From: an uncultured Porphyromonadaceae bacterium
GTDB lineage: Bacteria; Bacteroidota; Bacteroidia; Bacteroidales; Muribaculaceae
Direction: 5' to 3'
NCBI GenBank assembly: GCA_947175265.1
Contig: CAMWMD010000014.1
Location: forward strand, 1 to 61,231
DNA: 61,231 nucleotides
The position numbers and the translations under genes were made by a program. The notes below the pieces were generated by a model. It saw only the letters and a program-made list of their open reading frames with translations. It did not search any database and was not told where the DNA came from. Every line of letters begins with the position of its first letter. The first letter of the stretch is position 1. Below, piece after piece: positions 18,945 through 28,174 of the stretch.

Positions 18945-20150
18945 TCAGAGATTCTTGATTCTCCTGTATTCCTTCAGCGCGGCCTCGAGGGTATCCATCG
19001 CTCCGGAAAGGTATTCCACCTCATGGACGTATGCGAGGCGCACCTGATTGCGTCCCTCCCCGGGAGTCGTGTAGAAACCTGACGCCGGAGCCATGAATAT
19101 GGTATATCCGTTATGGCTGAACTCATCGAGACACCACTTGCAGAAATCATCGGCATCCTCCACGGGAAGCGATGCCACCGTATAGAACGCACCCATAGGC
19201 ATAGGGGAATAGACACCCGGTATCTCGTTCAGACGTTTGATCAGGAAATCGCGCCGTTTGAGATATTCCTCATAGACATAGCGCATATAATCCTCGGGGG
19301 TGGATATACTCGCCTCCGCCACAATCTGACCGAGCAGCGGGGGTGACAGACGCGCCTGACAGAATTTCATAACGTTGGCGCGTAACTCCTTATGGCGCGT
19401 TACAATCGCCCCGATGCGTATGCCGCATTCGTTATATCGCTTGGATACGGAGTCTATCAGCACCACATTCTCCTCGATACCCGGCAACGACATTGCCGAT
19501 ATGAAAGGGGTGTCGGTATAGCAGAACTCCCTATACACCTCATCCGAGAAAAGGAAGAGATTGTGACGCTTCACGATATCCGCGATCTTCATCAACTCCT
19601 CTTTCGAATAGATGTAGCCCGTCGGGTTATTGGGGTTGCAGATGAGAATACCCTTCGTGCGCGGAGTTATCAACGCCTCGAACTCATCCACGGGAGGAAG
19701 CCTGAAGCCGTCTTCTATATTGGCGTTGACACTCTTGATGACAGCACCTGCTGAAATGGCGAAGGCCATATAGTTGGCGTAGGCCGGCTCCGGGATGATT
19801 ATCTCGTCGCCCGGGTCAAGACAGGCCATGAAAGCGAAAAGCACAGCCTCCGAACCTCCGGAAGTGATGATTATCTGATCCGGGGAAATATCCATGTCAA
19901 ATCTGGCATAATAATCAGACATCCGCAGCCGCAGGCTCTCTATACCCTCGGAGGGTGAATACTCCAGCACCTTGCGGTCGATATGGTGGAGCGCCTCCAA
20001 TGCCTGCGGAGGGGTCGGCACGTCGGGCTGACCGATGTTGAGACGATAGACGCTCACCCCGCGGCGCTCGGCTCCTCGGGCGGCTCCAACAAGCTTTCGT
20101 ATTGGCGACGACGGCATCTCATAGCCCCGTTGCGATATTTCCGGTTTCAT
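18945..20150 (-). CDS. PLP-dependent class I/II aminotransferase
   Basis: 401 residues from the ATG at 20148-20150; a further in-frame start 36 nt upstream is possible. Family marks are YRLNIGQPDVPTPP near the N-terminus, the cofactor-binding stretch CNPNNPTGYIYSKEEL and the Schiff-base lysine in LIDSVSKRYNECGIRIG. It resembles aspartate/aromatic aminotransferases; the substrate is not resolved. Divergent from recA. A minus-strand TAACTTTG at 20214-20207 is the probable -7 element. Confidence 0.9.
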   Translation of the reverse strand: MKPEISQRGYEMPSSPIRKLVGAARGAERRGVSVYRLNIGQPDVPTPPQALEALHHIDRKVLEYSPSEGIESLRLRMSDYYARFDMDISPDQIIITSGGSEAVLFAFMACLDPGDEIIIPEPAYANYMAFAISAGAVIKSVNANIEDGFRLPPVDEFEALITPRTKGILICNPNNPTGYIYSKEELMKIADIVKRHNLFLFSDEVYREFCYTDTPFISAMSLPGIEENVVLIDSVSKRYNECGIRIGAIVTRHKELRANVMKFCQARLSPPLLGQIVAEASISTPEDYMRYVYEEYLKRRDFLIKRLNEIPGVYSPMPMGAFYTVASLPVEDADDFCKWCLDEFSHNGYTIFMAPASGFYTTPGEGRNQVRLAYVHEVEYLSGAMDTLEAALKEYRRIKNL

Positions 20151-20387
20151 ATTTATTCTGACGTTTTCTCTGATTATTTCCCCCAAGACCTGAACAGAGG
20201 GGTCTGCAAAGTTACAAAAAATGTGGCAAATAACTCATATCATACCCTTTTTTTTAAACTTCATTCCCTTTTCTACCCCCTTTTATCAGTCAGCCACATA
20301 TATCTACTGCACTGCAATATTTTTGCATTGCAGACGTTGTCATTAAGATTATTTAATTGCCTGAATCATCATTTACCGCTTCAAAAA

Positions 20388-20420
20388 TTAGGCTTTTAGA
20401 CCTTATTTGTATTATCTTTG
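20388..20420 (+). promoter_or_regulatory. Probable recA promoter
   Basis: TATCTTTG at 20413-20420 is a clear -7 element, with a weak TTAG about 21 nt upstream. I found no LexA-like palindrome that I would defend. The rest of the 330-bp divergent spacer holds no gene. Confidence 0.6.
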
Positions 20421-20480
20421 CAGTGCGGAAACAACTATTGCTCCGCCCTGATTCGTATAATAATAAAAAAAACATATAAG

Positions 20481-21680
20481 ATGGCAAAAAAGAAAGCAGC
20501 GGCCTCACCTCAGGTGGGTCGCATAAGCGACCTCGAAGAGAAAAGGAAAGCCCTTGCGGTGGCAATGGGTCGCCTCGAGAAGGATTTCGGAACCGGCACG
20601 GTGATGCGTCTCGGTGATGATGCCGTACAGGATGTCGAGACAATCTCAACCGGCTCTATCGGTCTTGACTTCGCTCTCGGAGTAGGCGGTCTCCCGCGTG
20701 GTAGAATCACCGAGATATATGGCCCCGAGTCCTCAGGTAAGACCACCCTCGCAATCCACGTCATAGCGGAGGCTCAGAAACAGGGGGGCATCTGCGCCAT
20801 AGTCGATGCCGAGCATGCCTTCGACCGTTTCTATGCCGAGAAATTGGGTGTCGACGTGAATAACCTCTATATCGCACAGCCCGACAACGGGGAGCAGGCT
20901 CTTGACATCGCGGAACAGTTGATTAACTCCGGTGCTATAGATGTGCTCGTGGTCGACTCCGTGGCTGCCCTCACCCCCAAGGCGGAAATCGAGGGCGAGA
21001 TGGGTGATAAGAACGTCGGCCTGCATGCCCGCCTCATGAGCCAGGCAATGAGGAAACTTACCGGCTCAATATCCAGGACACGCACATGCTGCATATTCAT
21101 CAACCAGATACGTGAGAAGATAGGCCTCATGTTCGGTAATCCCGAGACTACGACAGGCGGTAACGCCCTTAAATTCTATTCTTCCGTAAGATTGGATATC
21201 CGCCCCTCCACCATGATCAAGGATGGAGAGACAAATATCGGACGTCTCGCCAAAGTGAAGGTGGTGAAAAACAAAGTGGCGCCCCCATTCATGAAGGCTG
21301 AGTTCGAACTTATGTTCGGCGAGGGTATATCAAAGGCCGGCGAGATTGTTGACCTTGGCGTAGAGCATGGCATTCTCAAGAAGAGCGGTGCCTGGTTCTC
21401 TTACAACGGCACCAAACTCGGCCAGGGTAGGGATGCCGTGAAGAAGGTGATCAAGGATAAGCCGGAACTCATGGCGGAACTGGAAGAGAAAATCATGGCT
21501 ACACTCAACGCCAAGCGTGAGGAGGCCCGCGCTCGCGGAGGGAATCCCTATGCCGTAAGCGCGTCTTCAAATTCCGACGGCAAAGATGATGATGCTCCGC
21601 GCGATGATGAGTTCGGGGCGGAACAGGATAATGAGGATCTTTTCGGCGATGACTTCGAGGTAGACATCGAGGAGAATTGA
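20481..21680 (+). CDS. recA: Recombinase RecA
   Basis: 399 residues from the ATG at 20481. The P-loop GPESSGKT is at residues 81-88, followed by VDAEHAFD and [12 protein letters not shown] (Walker B), the L2-loop region [19 protein letters not shown], and an acidic C-terminal tail ending [10 protein letters not shown]. RecA forms filaments on single-stranded DNA for homologous recombination and the SOS response. Its activity is a natural requirement for the cassette exchange inferred at 33-49 kb. Confidence 0.99.
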   Translation: MAKKKAAASPQVGRISDLEEKRKALAVAMGRLEKDFGTGTVMRLGDDAVQDVETISTGSIGLDFALGVGGLPRGRITEIYGPESSGKTTLAIHVIAEAQKQGGICAIVDAEHAFDRFYAEKLGVDVNNLYIAQPDNGEQALDIAEQLINSGAIDVLVVDSVAALTPKAEIEGEMGDKNVGLHARLMSQAMRKLTGSISRTRTCCIFINQIREKIGLMFGNPETTTGGNALKFYSSVRLDIRPSTMIKDGETNIGRLAKVKVVKNKVAPPFMKAEFELMFGEGISKAGEIVDLGVEHGILKKSGAWFSYNGTKLGQGRDAVKKVIKDKPELMAELEEKIMATLNAKREEARARGGNPYAVSASSNSDGKDDDAPRDDEFGAEQDNEDLFGDDFEVDIEEN

Positions 21681-21702
21681 CCTCCCCGACCATTTGTGAA
21701 TA

Positions 21703-21910
21703 AAGGCCGCGGCTCCCGGGAGCCGCGGCCTTATCGTATCCGGGGGTAAAGCCCCGGCCATATCGTCTGATACAGGAAAGGATGGTATCTCTTCTCAAAG
21801 ACACCATCCCCCCATAACCAAAATTCAAGTATAGATTCTTGAAACTACCTACCGCAACGAATTTCTGGATTCATTGCGGAGGCTATCTCCTCTCTTTCGC
21901 AAGGGAGTGG
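21703..21910. other. Cluster of stem-loops downstream of recA
   Basis: Five separate hairpins lie in about 200 bp. A perfect GC-rich palindromic stem at 21703-21732 is the likely recA terminator. Others are CCGGGG/CCCCGG at 21740-21757, GGATGGT/ACCATCC at 21780-21809, CCGCAA/TTGCGG with inner pairs at 21852-21879, and CTCC/GGGAG near 21888-21910. The remaining 21911-22160 is AT-rich with no gene seen. Whether the later hairpins form an RNA product is unknown. Confidence 0.55.
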
Positions 21911-22160
21911 ATAACGTTTCTGAAAAAGCAATTATATTATCCTTTAGTTTCACAACCTGTTGATGACCTAATCGCCTTTACAAGCAGTTATAAACTTCTA
22001 TTTGTAGGTACGTTTTAGAACCGACTTGAATTTCAGGACTTCCGAAAGATATGACTATCTGTCAGAAGATATGCAAATTTACATATAATAATCCGTCTAA
22101 TAACCTTTCAAAATGTTAAATCGCATCTCCTGAAATGTTAAAATTAAGATTTAATGCCTT

Positions 22161-23063
22161 TTATAACTGTTTTCTTCCCTCCAGCACCTCCTCGACGTCT
22201 TTTCCGCATCCTCGGAAGGGGCCGTTCCCCTCGAGTTTCAGCGTACACATCGCGGCGGCGTAATGGCCGCTCTCCTCTATCCCCTTACCTATGGAACGGC
22301 AATAAAGATAGCCGGCCATGTATGTGTCGCCACATCCCGTGGCATCCACGACATCACGCGGTGGGAATGCGGATATATGGTGCTCCTTACCTTCGGAGAG
22401 TATCATCGAGCCCTCGCTCCCGAGAGTAATCACCACCTCATCGATACCCATCGCGGCAAGACGCGCCGCAGCCTCCGAAGGATCGGTGCTCCCCGTCAGC
22501 ACCTCCATCTCATGCTCGTTGGCTTTCAGTATGTCGATATATCTGAAGGCCTCCTCCTTATCAAGCCAATCCACTGCCCTGACATCATTCCCCACCACCT
22601 CCCGGAGATAGCCTTGGGCATCGACGCTCACACGCCCCCTCCGCGATAATTCCCGCAACACCTCCGTCGAGAAATCGTCGGCGAGAAGGGTGCCGAGATG
22701 GAATATGTCTCCCTTAACGTCTGCAAGTTTATCTACCGTGAAAGGATCGGCTTTAGCCGTCACACGCTGAGTGCGGTGGTTGGTGTCTGTGCCGTAGATA
22801 TTCTCAAAACATACCGTCATGCTGCTTGGTATGACATCCACCGTCACACCCGCATCACGCAGTTCATCCACCGCGGCAAGGTCGGCAGCGGCGAGGGAGG
22901 TCACGAGCCGGAAATCTTTCGCTCCTATTCCGGCCATGGCGTGGCCGAAATAATAGGCCGTCCCGCCCGGTAAATGTACCGTACTCCGGGGGGTGACTAT
23001 CTTATCATGGGTGATATGCCCTATGCAGCATATTTCAGTATGCTCCTTTTCTCGTGTATCCAT
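22161..23063 (-). CDS. PfkB-family carbohydrate kinase
   Basis: 300 residues. The N-terminal GHITHDKI, then LPGGTAYYFGHAMAGIGA, and the C-terminal PfkB signature DATGCGDTYMAGY (Asp as catalytic base in GCGD) identify a ribokinase-fold sugar or nucleoside kinase. The substrate is unresolved; inositol- or adenosine-kinase-like activity is possible. It begins 3 nt after the stop of a small cysteine-containing gene, so the two are one operon. Confidence 0.9.
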   Translation of the reverse strand: MDTREKEHTEICCIGHITHDKIVTPRSTVHLPGGTAYYFGHAMAGIGAKDFRLVTSLAAADLAAVDELRDAGVTVDVIPSSMTVCFENIYGTDTNHRTQRVTAKADPFTVDKLADVKGDIFHLGTLLADDFSTEVLRELSRRGRVSVDAQGYLREVVGNDVRAVDWLDKEEAFRYIDILKANEHEMEVLTGSTDPSEAAARLAAMGIDEVVITLGSEGSMILSEGKEHHISAFPPRDVVDATGCGDTYMAGYLYCRSIGKGIEESGHYAAAMCTLKLEGNGPFRGCGKDVEEVLEGRKQL

Positions 23064-23066
23064 ATA

Positions 23067-23393
23067 CTACTCTCTTTGACTTTCTATCATGACCAGCGGG
23101 CCCTTGACATACAGCATCTCCGTGCGCCGCGCACATGTCTCGCACGCCGGGAAGACATAGTGCCTCCTGTCGCTGCTGAAGGCGAGGGTGGCTATGGCGC
23201 CGTGCGTTGCCTCCCGCTCACATATCTCATGCGCACATTTCGGATGTCTTATTCCCGTAGCCGCCTCCCAGTATCCGAGCCGGGTAGCGAATCCCGGCGG
23301 CGGAGGCATTACGGACGAACTCATCACGTTCTTTACCAAAGCAATCTTACCTTCGAAGATTACCCCGGCTCTGTCATATTCTATTTCGCTCAT
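23067..23393 (-). CDS. Small cysteine-rich (zinc-site-like) hypothetical protein
   Basis: 108 residues, no signal peptide. Two cysteine pairs are visible, C-x4-C in KCAHEIC and C-x2-C in PACETC, about 25 residues apart, with nearby His residues: a plausible zinc-ribbon arrangement. It sits immediately upstream of the PfkB kinase gene with a 3-nt gap, which argues that it is real. Family not recognised. A plus-strand frame over the same bases has no such support. Confidence 0.65.
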   Translation of the reverse strand: MSEIEYDRAGVIFEGKIALVKNVMSSSVMPPPPGFATRLGYWEAATGIRHPKCAHEICEREATHGAIATLAFSSDRRHYVFPACETCARRTEMLYVKGPLVMIESQRE

Positions 23394-23504
23394 TTCTGTT
23401 ATTCCGGATATAGTTTTCCGGTCTTATACCTTAGAAACGTTTATACCCCCCGTTTTGTGCAAATTTTTCCATAGATTGTAAATTATATTTAATTTTATTC
23501 AAAT

Positions 23505-23532
23505 TTTGATAAACTTTAATATAGTATCTTTG
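23505..23532 (+). promoter_or_regulatory. Promoter of the porin gene
   Basis: TATCTTTG at 23525-23532 with TTTG at 23505-23508; the 16-nt spacer is short, so the exact -33 element is uncertain. It lies 85 bp before the porin start. Confidence 0.55.
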
Positions 23533-23616
23533 TTAAAATGTCATGATGGCCGGTTATTCCTTTAACCGATAGCCGCCTCCTCCATATACACCTTTAACCA
23601 TGAAATCCTTCCAACT

Positions 23617-24801
23617 ATGAAAAAACTCTTCATCTTATCAGCACTGGCTATCATGACGTCCGTTTCCGCACCTGTGGCAATGGCAGATGACAATGAATCC
23701 GACAAGCCAAAATTAACTGTGAAGCCCTCGGGACGCGCCTTATTTGACGGAGCGTTATTTATACCCAACAAAGATGGTTTTGCCGACGGTGTGGCTATTC
23801 CCGACGTGCGTATCGGCGCGACGGCCACTTACGGTAAAGTATCGGCAAAAATCGACATAGGCTATGGGAACGGCGTGCTCAGCATGAAGGATGTCTATCT
23901 CCAATATACTCCTAATTCGGAGAACCTGATAAGAGCCGGATACTTCGTTCAGCAATTTGGCCTCAATTCAGCGACATCAAGTTCAATGAAGCCCCAGATG
24001 ATCGCCTCCACGGCCGACTCCTATCTGAACGCCACCGGAAGAAATGTCGGGATTATGTATATCCACGACAGGGGTCCCGTTTTCCTCGGTGTCACCGCCC
24101 TCACCCCCAATGCCATGACAGTCAGCCCCAGCAAGCAGGGTAAAATCAGTGTGGGATTTGTGGAAAGATTCGTATGGCGTCCGCTGCGCGACCCCGGAGC
24201 GATTGCTCAGGTCGGTTTCTCCTCCTGGTATCAGACTCCGCAGCATCTCGCCGTTACCGACGATGATGGAAAGACCGAGACATCCACAGGATATTTCAAC
24301 TACAGCGTTGGCTTCCCGACGAAAGTTGAGAGCGTGCCCCTCCTGTCAGCCAAGATCAACAACTCGAAAGGGATGTTCCGCATGACTCCCGAACTCCTCC
24401 TGTCAAAAGGGAGATTCGCCCTTGAGAGCCAGTACTACTACATGAACATCCATCGCGAGCATGGCTACAGCTCATACACGGCACAGGGTGCATACGGCCT
24501 GCTGAGATGCCTCCTCGTAGGCGACTCGCAGTATTCATATTCACATGCCGATGCCGGCCTGGCAACTCCGAAGCCAAAGACACTCGAATGTGTGCTCGGC
24601 TACGACTACATGAACGCTACCGACTGCGCCGCAGGAATCATGGGTGGCATAACCAACGACTATTCCGTTACTTTCAACTATTATATCAACAAATACATCA
24701 TTGCGCGTCTGAGATACAGCTACACCAACGTGCGTGAAAGCGATGTGCAGTTCCCGCGCCACGAGAACATTATCCAAGCGCGTGTGATGTTCAAGTTCTG
24801 A
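23617..24801 (+). CDS. Porin of the phosphate-selective O/P type
   Basis: 394 residues with a signal peptide ending near VAMADD. The mature part starts with KLTVKPSGRALFDGALFIP, then alternating strands (VSAKIDIGYGNGVLSMKDVYLQY; RAGYFVQQFGLNSATSS) and a terminal strand ending ARVMFKF, as expected for a trimeric outer-membrane porin. The Porin_O_P match is by overall pattern. Anion specificity is not certain. It converges on mfd with only 10 bp between stops. Confidence 0.85.
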   Translation: MKKLFILSALAIMTSVSAPVAMADDNESDKPKLTVKPSGRALFDGALFIPNKDGFADGVAIPDVRIGATATYGKVSAKIDIGYGNGVLSMKDVYLQYTPNSENLIRAGYFVQQFGLNSATSSSMKPQMIASTADSYLNATGRNVGIMYIHDRGPVFLGVTALTPNAMTVSPSKQGKISVGFVERFVWRPLRDPGAIAQVGFSSWYQTPQHLAVTDDDGKTETSTGYFNYSVGFPTKVESVPLLSAKINNSKGMFRMTPELLLSKGRFALESQYYYMNIHREHGYSSYTAQGAYGLLRCLLVGDSQYSYSHADAGLATPKPKTLECVLGYDYMNATDCAAGIMGGITNDYSVTFNYYINKYIIARLRYSYTNVRESDVQFPRHENIIQARVMFKF

Positions 24802-24811
24802 AAAAACGGTT

Positions 24812-27800
24812 TCATTTACCACCGAAACCTTCCATCTTCTGAAGGATGGACAAGGCCTCCGCAACGGTCGATACTCTCGATATGAGTATCGACCGTTTAC
24901 CTTTTATCTCCCTTATCTCACATCTCATAGGGTCGGCCTGCACATAACTCAGCACTTTACCGAATGCCGCGCTCTGATAGTAGGCCTTGTTGTCATCGCC
25001 GACGAAATACACGCGCATCTTACCCCCCTTAAGGGCAAGACGCTCTATACCCAGCCTGCGGGCCGAACGGCGGAGTGCGACAACCCGTATCAACTCCTCC
25101 GATATTTCGGGTATGGCACCGAAACGGTCCGTCAGTTGTCGCCGGAACTCCTCGGTCTGTGCCGTGGTCTCCATATTGTCGAGTTGCTGGTAAAGCGAGA
25201 TGCGCTCACTCTCCTGAGGGACATACTCGGGAGGAAGACGCAATTCCAGGTCGCTCTCTATGGTGCAGTCTGCCACGAACTCCTCCTCCTTACCGGCTGA
25301 GAGTTCGTCAAATTCCTCCGCGAACTCCTCCGTCTTCAGTTCCAGCACGGATTCCTTCAGAATCTTCTGGTAGGCCTCATACCCCAAGTCGGCGATAAAA
25401 CCGCTCTGCTCCGCGCCCAGCAGATTGCCGGCTCCGCGGATGTCAAGGTCCTGCATGGCTATATGGATGCCGCTTCCGAGGTCGCTGAAGTTCTCTATTG
25501 CCTGAAGCCTGCGTCGTGCCTCCGGAGTGAGGGGTGAGCCGGGGGGAACAAGCAGATAGCAGAAGGCCTTCTTATTGTTACGCCCCACACGTCCGCGCAA
25601 CTGATGAAGTTCGCTCAGACCGAAATGATGGGCATTGTTTATAAGGATGGTGTTTACGTTCGGCATATCTATGCCGTTCTCCACAATTGTCGTGGAGAGG
25701 AGCACGTCATAATCGTGTGCGGCGAAATCTATGATGGCCTGTTCAAGTTTCTCAGGTGGCATCTGCCCGTGTGCCGTCACTATCCTGATTCCCGGAATAA
25801 GCCTGCGCAGCGTATTCTCTATCGTGGTGAGATTCTCTATGCGGTTGGAGATGAAGAACACCTGCCCGTTTCTGCTCAATTCGAAATTTACAGCCTCCGC
25901 TATCACCTCATCGTCGAAAGTCGAGACGTTGGTCTCTATCGGCTGGCGGTTGCTCGGAGGCGTGTTGAGCGACGACAGGTCGCGAGCCCCCATGAGTGAG
26001 AACTGCAACGTGCGCGGTATGGGGGTGGCACTCATTGTCAGGGTATCGACATTCACCTTGAGTTGCTTCAGTTTCTCCTTGACGGCTACCCCGAATTTCT
26101 GTTCCTCATCCACTATGAGCAGACCGAGATCCTTAAACTTGACCCCCTTCCCTATGAGTTTGTGGGTGCCTATTAGAATGTCGATCTTCCCCTCCTCCAG
26201 ATCCTTCAGAATCTGTTTCACCTCCTTCGGCTTGCGTGCCCTGGATATGAATTCCACTCTCACGGGGAGGTCCTTGAGACGCTCGGAGAATGTGTGGTAA
26301 TGCTGCATGGCAAGCACCGTCGTAGGCACAAGCACTGCTGTCTGTTTGTTGTCGGCAGCGGCCTTGAATGCCGCCCTGACGGCTATCTCCGTCTTTCCGA
26401 ACCCTACGTCGCCGCATATCAGGCGGTCCATAGGTCGGGCCGACTCCATATCGGCCTTTACGTCGCGCGTGGCCTTGATTTGGTCCGGGGTATCCTCGTA
26501 TATGAAACTTGCCTCAAGTTCATGCTGAAGATACGTGTCCGGGGCGTAGGCGAAACCCTTCTCCTGTCGGCGTGCGGCATAAAGTTTTATCAGGTCGCGC
26601 GCTATATCCTTCAGTTTGGTCTTGGTCTTCTCCTTCAGTTTGTTCCAGGCTCCGCTCCCGAGTTTGCTTATCTTGGGGGGTATCCCGTCTTTACCCCTGT
26701 ATTTTGAAAGTTTATGCAGGGCATGGATGCTCACCAGGACAATGTCATCGTTCTGGAAAAGGAGTTTTATCATTTCCTGGGGATGACCGTTTACATCTGT
26801 CTTCACCAGGCCGCCGAATTTGGCTATCCCATGGTCTATGTGCACTATGTAGTCACCCGCCTCTATCTGCTGGAGTTCCTTTAGGGAGAGTGCGAGTTTT
26901 CCGCCCCTCGCACGGTCGCTCTTGAGGTTATACTTATGGAAACGGTCGAATATCTGATGGTCGGTGAAGAAGCACGTTTTTGTCTCATGGTCTACAAATC
27001 CTTCATGCACCGTATGGCTGACCGGAGTGAACGGTATCTCGTCACCCCTGTCATCAAAGATAGCCTTAAGCCTGTCCGTCTGATAAGGGCTGTCACTGAG
27101 GATGAGGAGCGTGTAGCCGTCATTCAGGAAACTTCGGAACGATTCCGAGATAAGGTTGAAATTCTTGTGATAGATTGTCTGTAGGGAGGTGTCGAAAGTC
27201 ATTGTGGCGTCCGGTTCAAACGTGCTTCCCGTGCCTCCGCCGTATTCTATGATCTTAAGCCGGTCAAGGGCTTTCTCGAAGGCCTCGGCATCCACCACGT
27301 TATCCATGGCATTCCCGTCTCCCTCTCCGGAGATTGCCACGGATTGGGAGAGGGTCTCACCGCTTATACCTCTCACGCGGCTTTTCAACCATTCCACCGA
27401 CTGGCACAACACGATTGTGGACGGGTCGGCAAATTCCGGAAGGCTTACCCCACCCCGGCCGCTCTCCGACGATACGGAGGGGATGACTGATATGGCCTCC
27501 ACTTTCCTTTCCGACAACTGTGTCTCCACATTGAAAAGGCGTATGGAGTCTATCTCATCGTCAAACCAATCGATACGATAGGGAAGTTCGCCTGAAAAAC
27601 TGTAGACATCCATAATCGACCCCCTGACAGCAAACTGTCCCGGCTCATACACATAGTCCACCTCCTTGAAGTCTAGTTCACGGAGCCTTCCGGCCACCTC
27701 ACTCATCTCCTTTCTCATACCCTTCCGCAAAGTGAGGGTCGTATCTGAAAGAATCTTACGAGAGGGCACTTTCTCCGCCAAAGCCTCCGGGCACGTCACC

Positions 27801-28162
27801 ACCCATAAGGGATGATCCTTCCTCCCCCATGCATCGAGGGTCTCCGTACGGAGTATCTGGGATGGGGGGTCGGGCTGGCCGTATTTTATATCCCTGCGGT
27901 ATCCGCTTGGGAAAATGGCCACCTTATCCTCTCCGGCCGTCTGGCAAAGGTCATGATATACGTAACCCGCGGCATCCATATCGTCGGCTATTATCAGATA
28001 TGGACTCTTCCGGGGGGGTAAAGCAGCAAAGAGGAGTGCTGCCGCACTCCCCTTCAGGCCTGATAACCTTATTCTTTTTATCTTACTGTCGTCTATCGCC
28101 CCTTCTATGGCCTTTATACGGGCCGGCGTGGCGAAGAGTCTGTCTGCTTCTACGAGTTGCAT
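24812..28162 (-). CDS. mfd: Transcription-repair coupling factor Mfd
   Basis: 1116 residues, normal length. In order: a UvrB-like N-terminal region with YVYEPGQFAVRGSIMDVYS, the RNA-polymerase-interacting domain (IEAGDYIVHIDHGIAKFGGL) near 460, and RecG-like translocase motifs including LICGDVGFGKTEIAVRAA near 585, LLIVDEEQKFGV and LHQLRGRVGR. The TRCF C-terminal domain follows. It removes stalled RNA polymerase from lesions and recruits UvrA. It is the middle gene of a minus-strand run with the S41 protease and nadB. Confidence 0.98.
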   Translation of the reverse strand: MQLVEADRLFATPARIKAIEGAIDDSKIKRIRLSGLKGSAAALLFAALPPRKSPYLIIADDMDAAGYVYHDLCQTAGEDKVAIFPSGYRRDIKYGQPDPPSQILRTETLDAWGRKDHPLWVVTCPEALAEKVPSRKILSDTTLTLRKGMRKEMSEVAGRLRELDFKEVDYVYEPGQFAVRGSIMDVYSFSGELPYRIDWFDDEIDSIRLFNVETQLSERKVEAISVIPSVSSESGRGGVSLPEFADPSTIVLCQSVEWLKSRVRGISGETLSQSVAISGEGDGNAMDNVVDAEAFEKALDRLKIIEYGGGTGSTFEPDATMTFDTSLQTIYHKNFNLISESFRSFLNDGYTLLILSDSPYQTDRLKAIFDDRGDEIPFTPVSHTVHEGFVDHETKTCFFTDHQIFDRFHKYNLKSDRARGGKLALSLKELQQIEAGDYIVHIDHGIAKFGGLVKTDVNGHPQEMIKLLFQNDDIVLVSIHALHKLSKYRGKDGIPPKISKLGSGAWNKLKEKTKTKLKDIARDLIKLYAARRQEKGFAYAPDTYLQHELEASFIYEDTPDQIKATRDVKADMESARPMDRLICGDVGFGKTEIAVRAAFKAAADNKQTAVLVPTTVLAMQHYHTFSERLKDLPVRVEFISRARKPKEVKQILKDLEEGKIDILIGTHKLIGKGVKFKDLGLLIVDEEQKFGVAVKEKLKQLKVNVDTLTMSATPIPRTLQFSLMGARDLSSLNTPPSNRQPIETNVSTFDDEVIAEAVNFELSRNGQVFFISNRIENLTTIENTLRRLIPGIRIVTAHGQMPPEKLEQAIIDFAAHDYDVLLSTTIVENGIDMPNVNTILINNAHHFGLSELHQLRGRVGRNNKKAFCYLLVPPGSPLTPEARRRLQAIENFSDLGSGIHIAMQDLDIRGAGNLLGAEQSGFIADLGYEAYQKILKESVLELKTEEFAEEFDELSAGKEEEFVADCTIESDLELRLPPEYVPQESERISLYQQLDNMETTAQTEEFRRQLTDRFGAIPEISEELIRVVALRRSARRLGIERLALKGGKMRVYFVGDDNKAYYQSAAFGKVLSYVQADPMRCEIREIKGKRSILISRVSTVAEALSILQKMEGFGGK

Positions 28163-28174
28163 AATACCGCGGTG

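Noticed and set aside
22974..23474. 166-codon plus-strand frame
   Set aside because: Antisense to the PfkB/cysteine-protein operon; no recognisable protein features.
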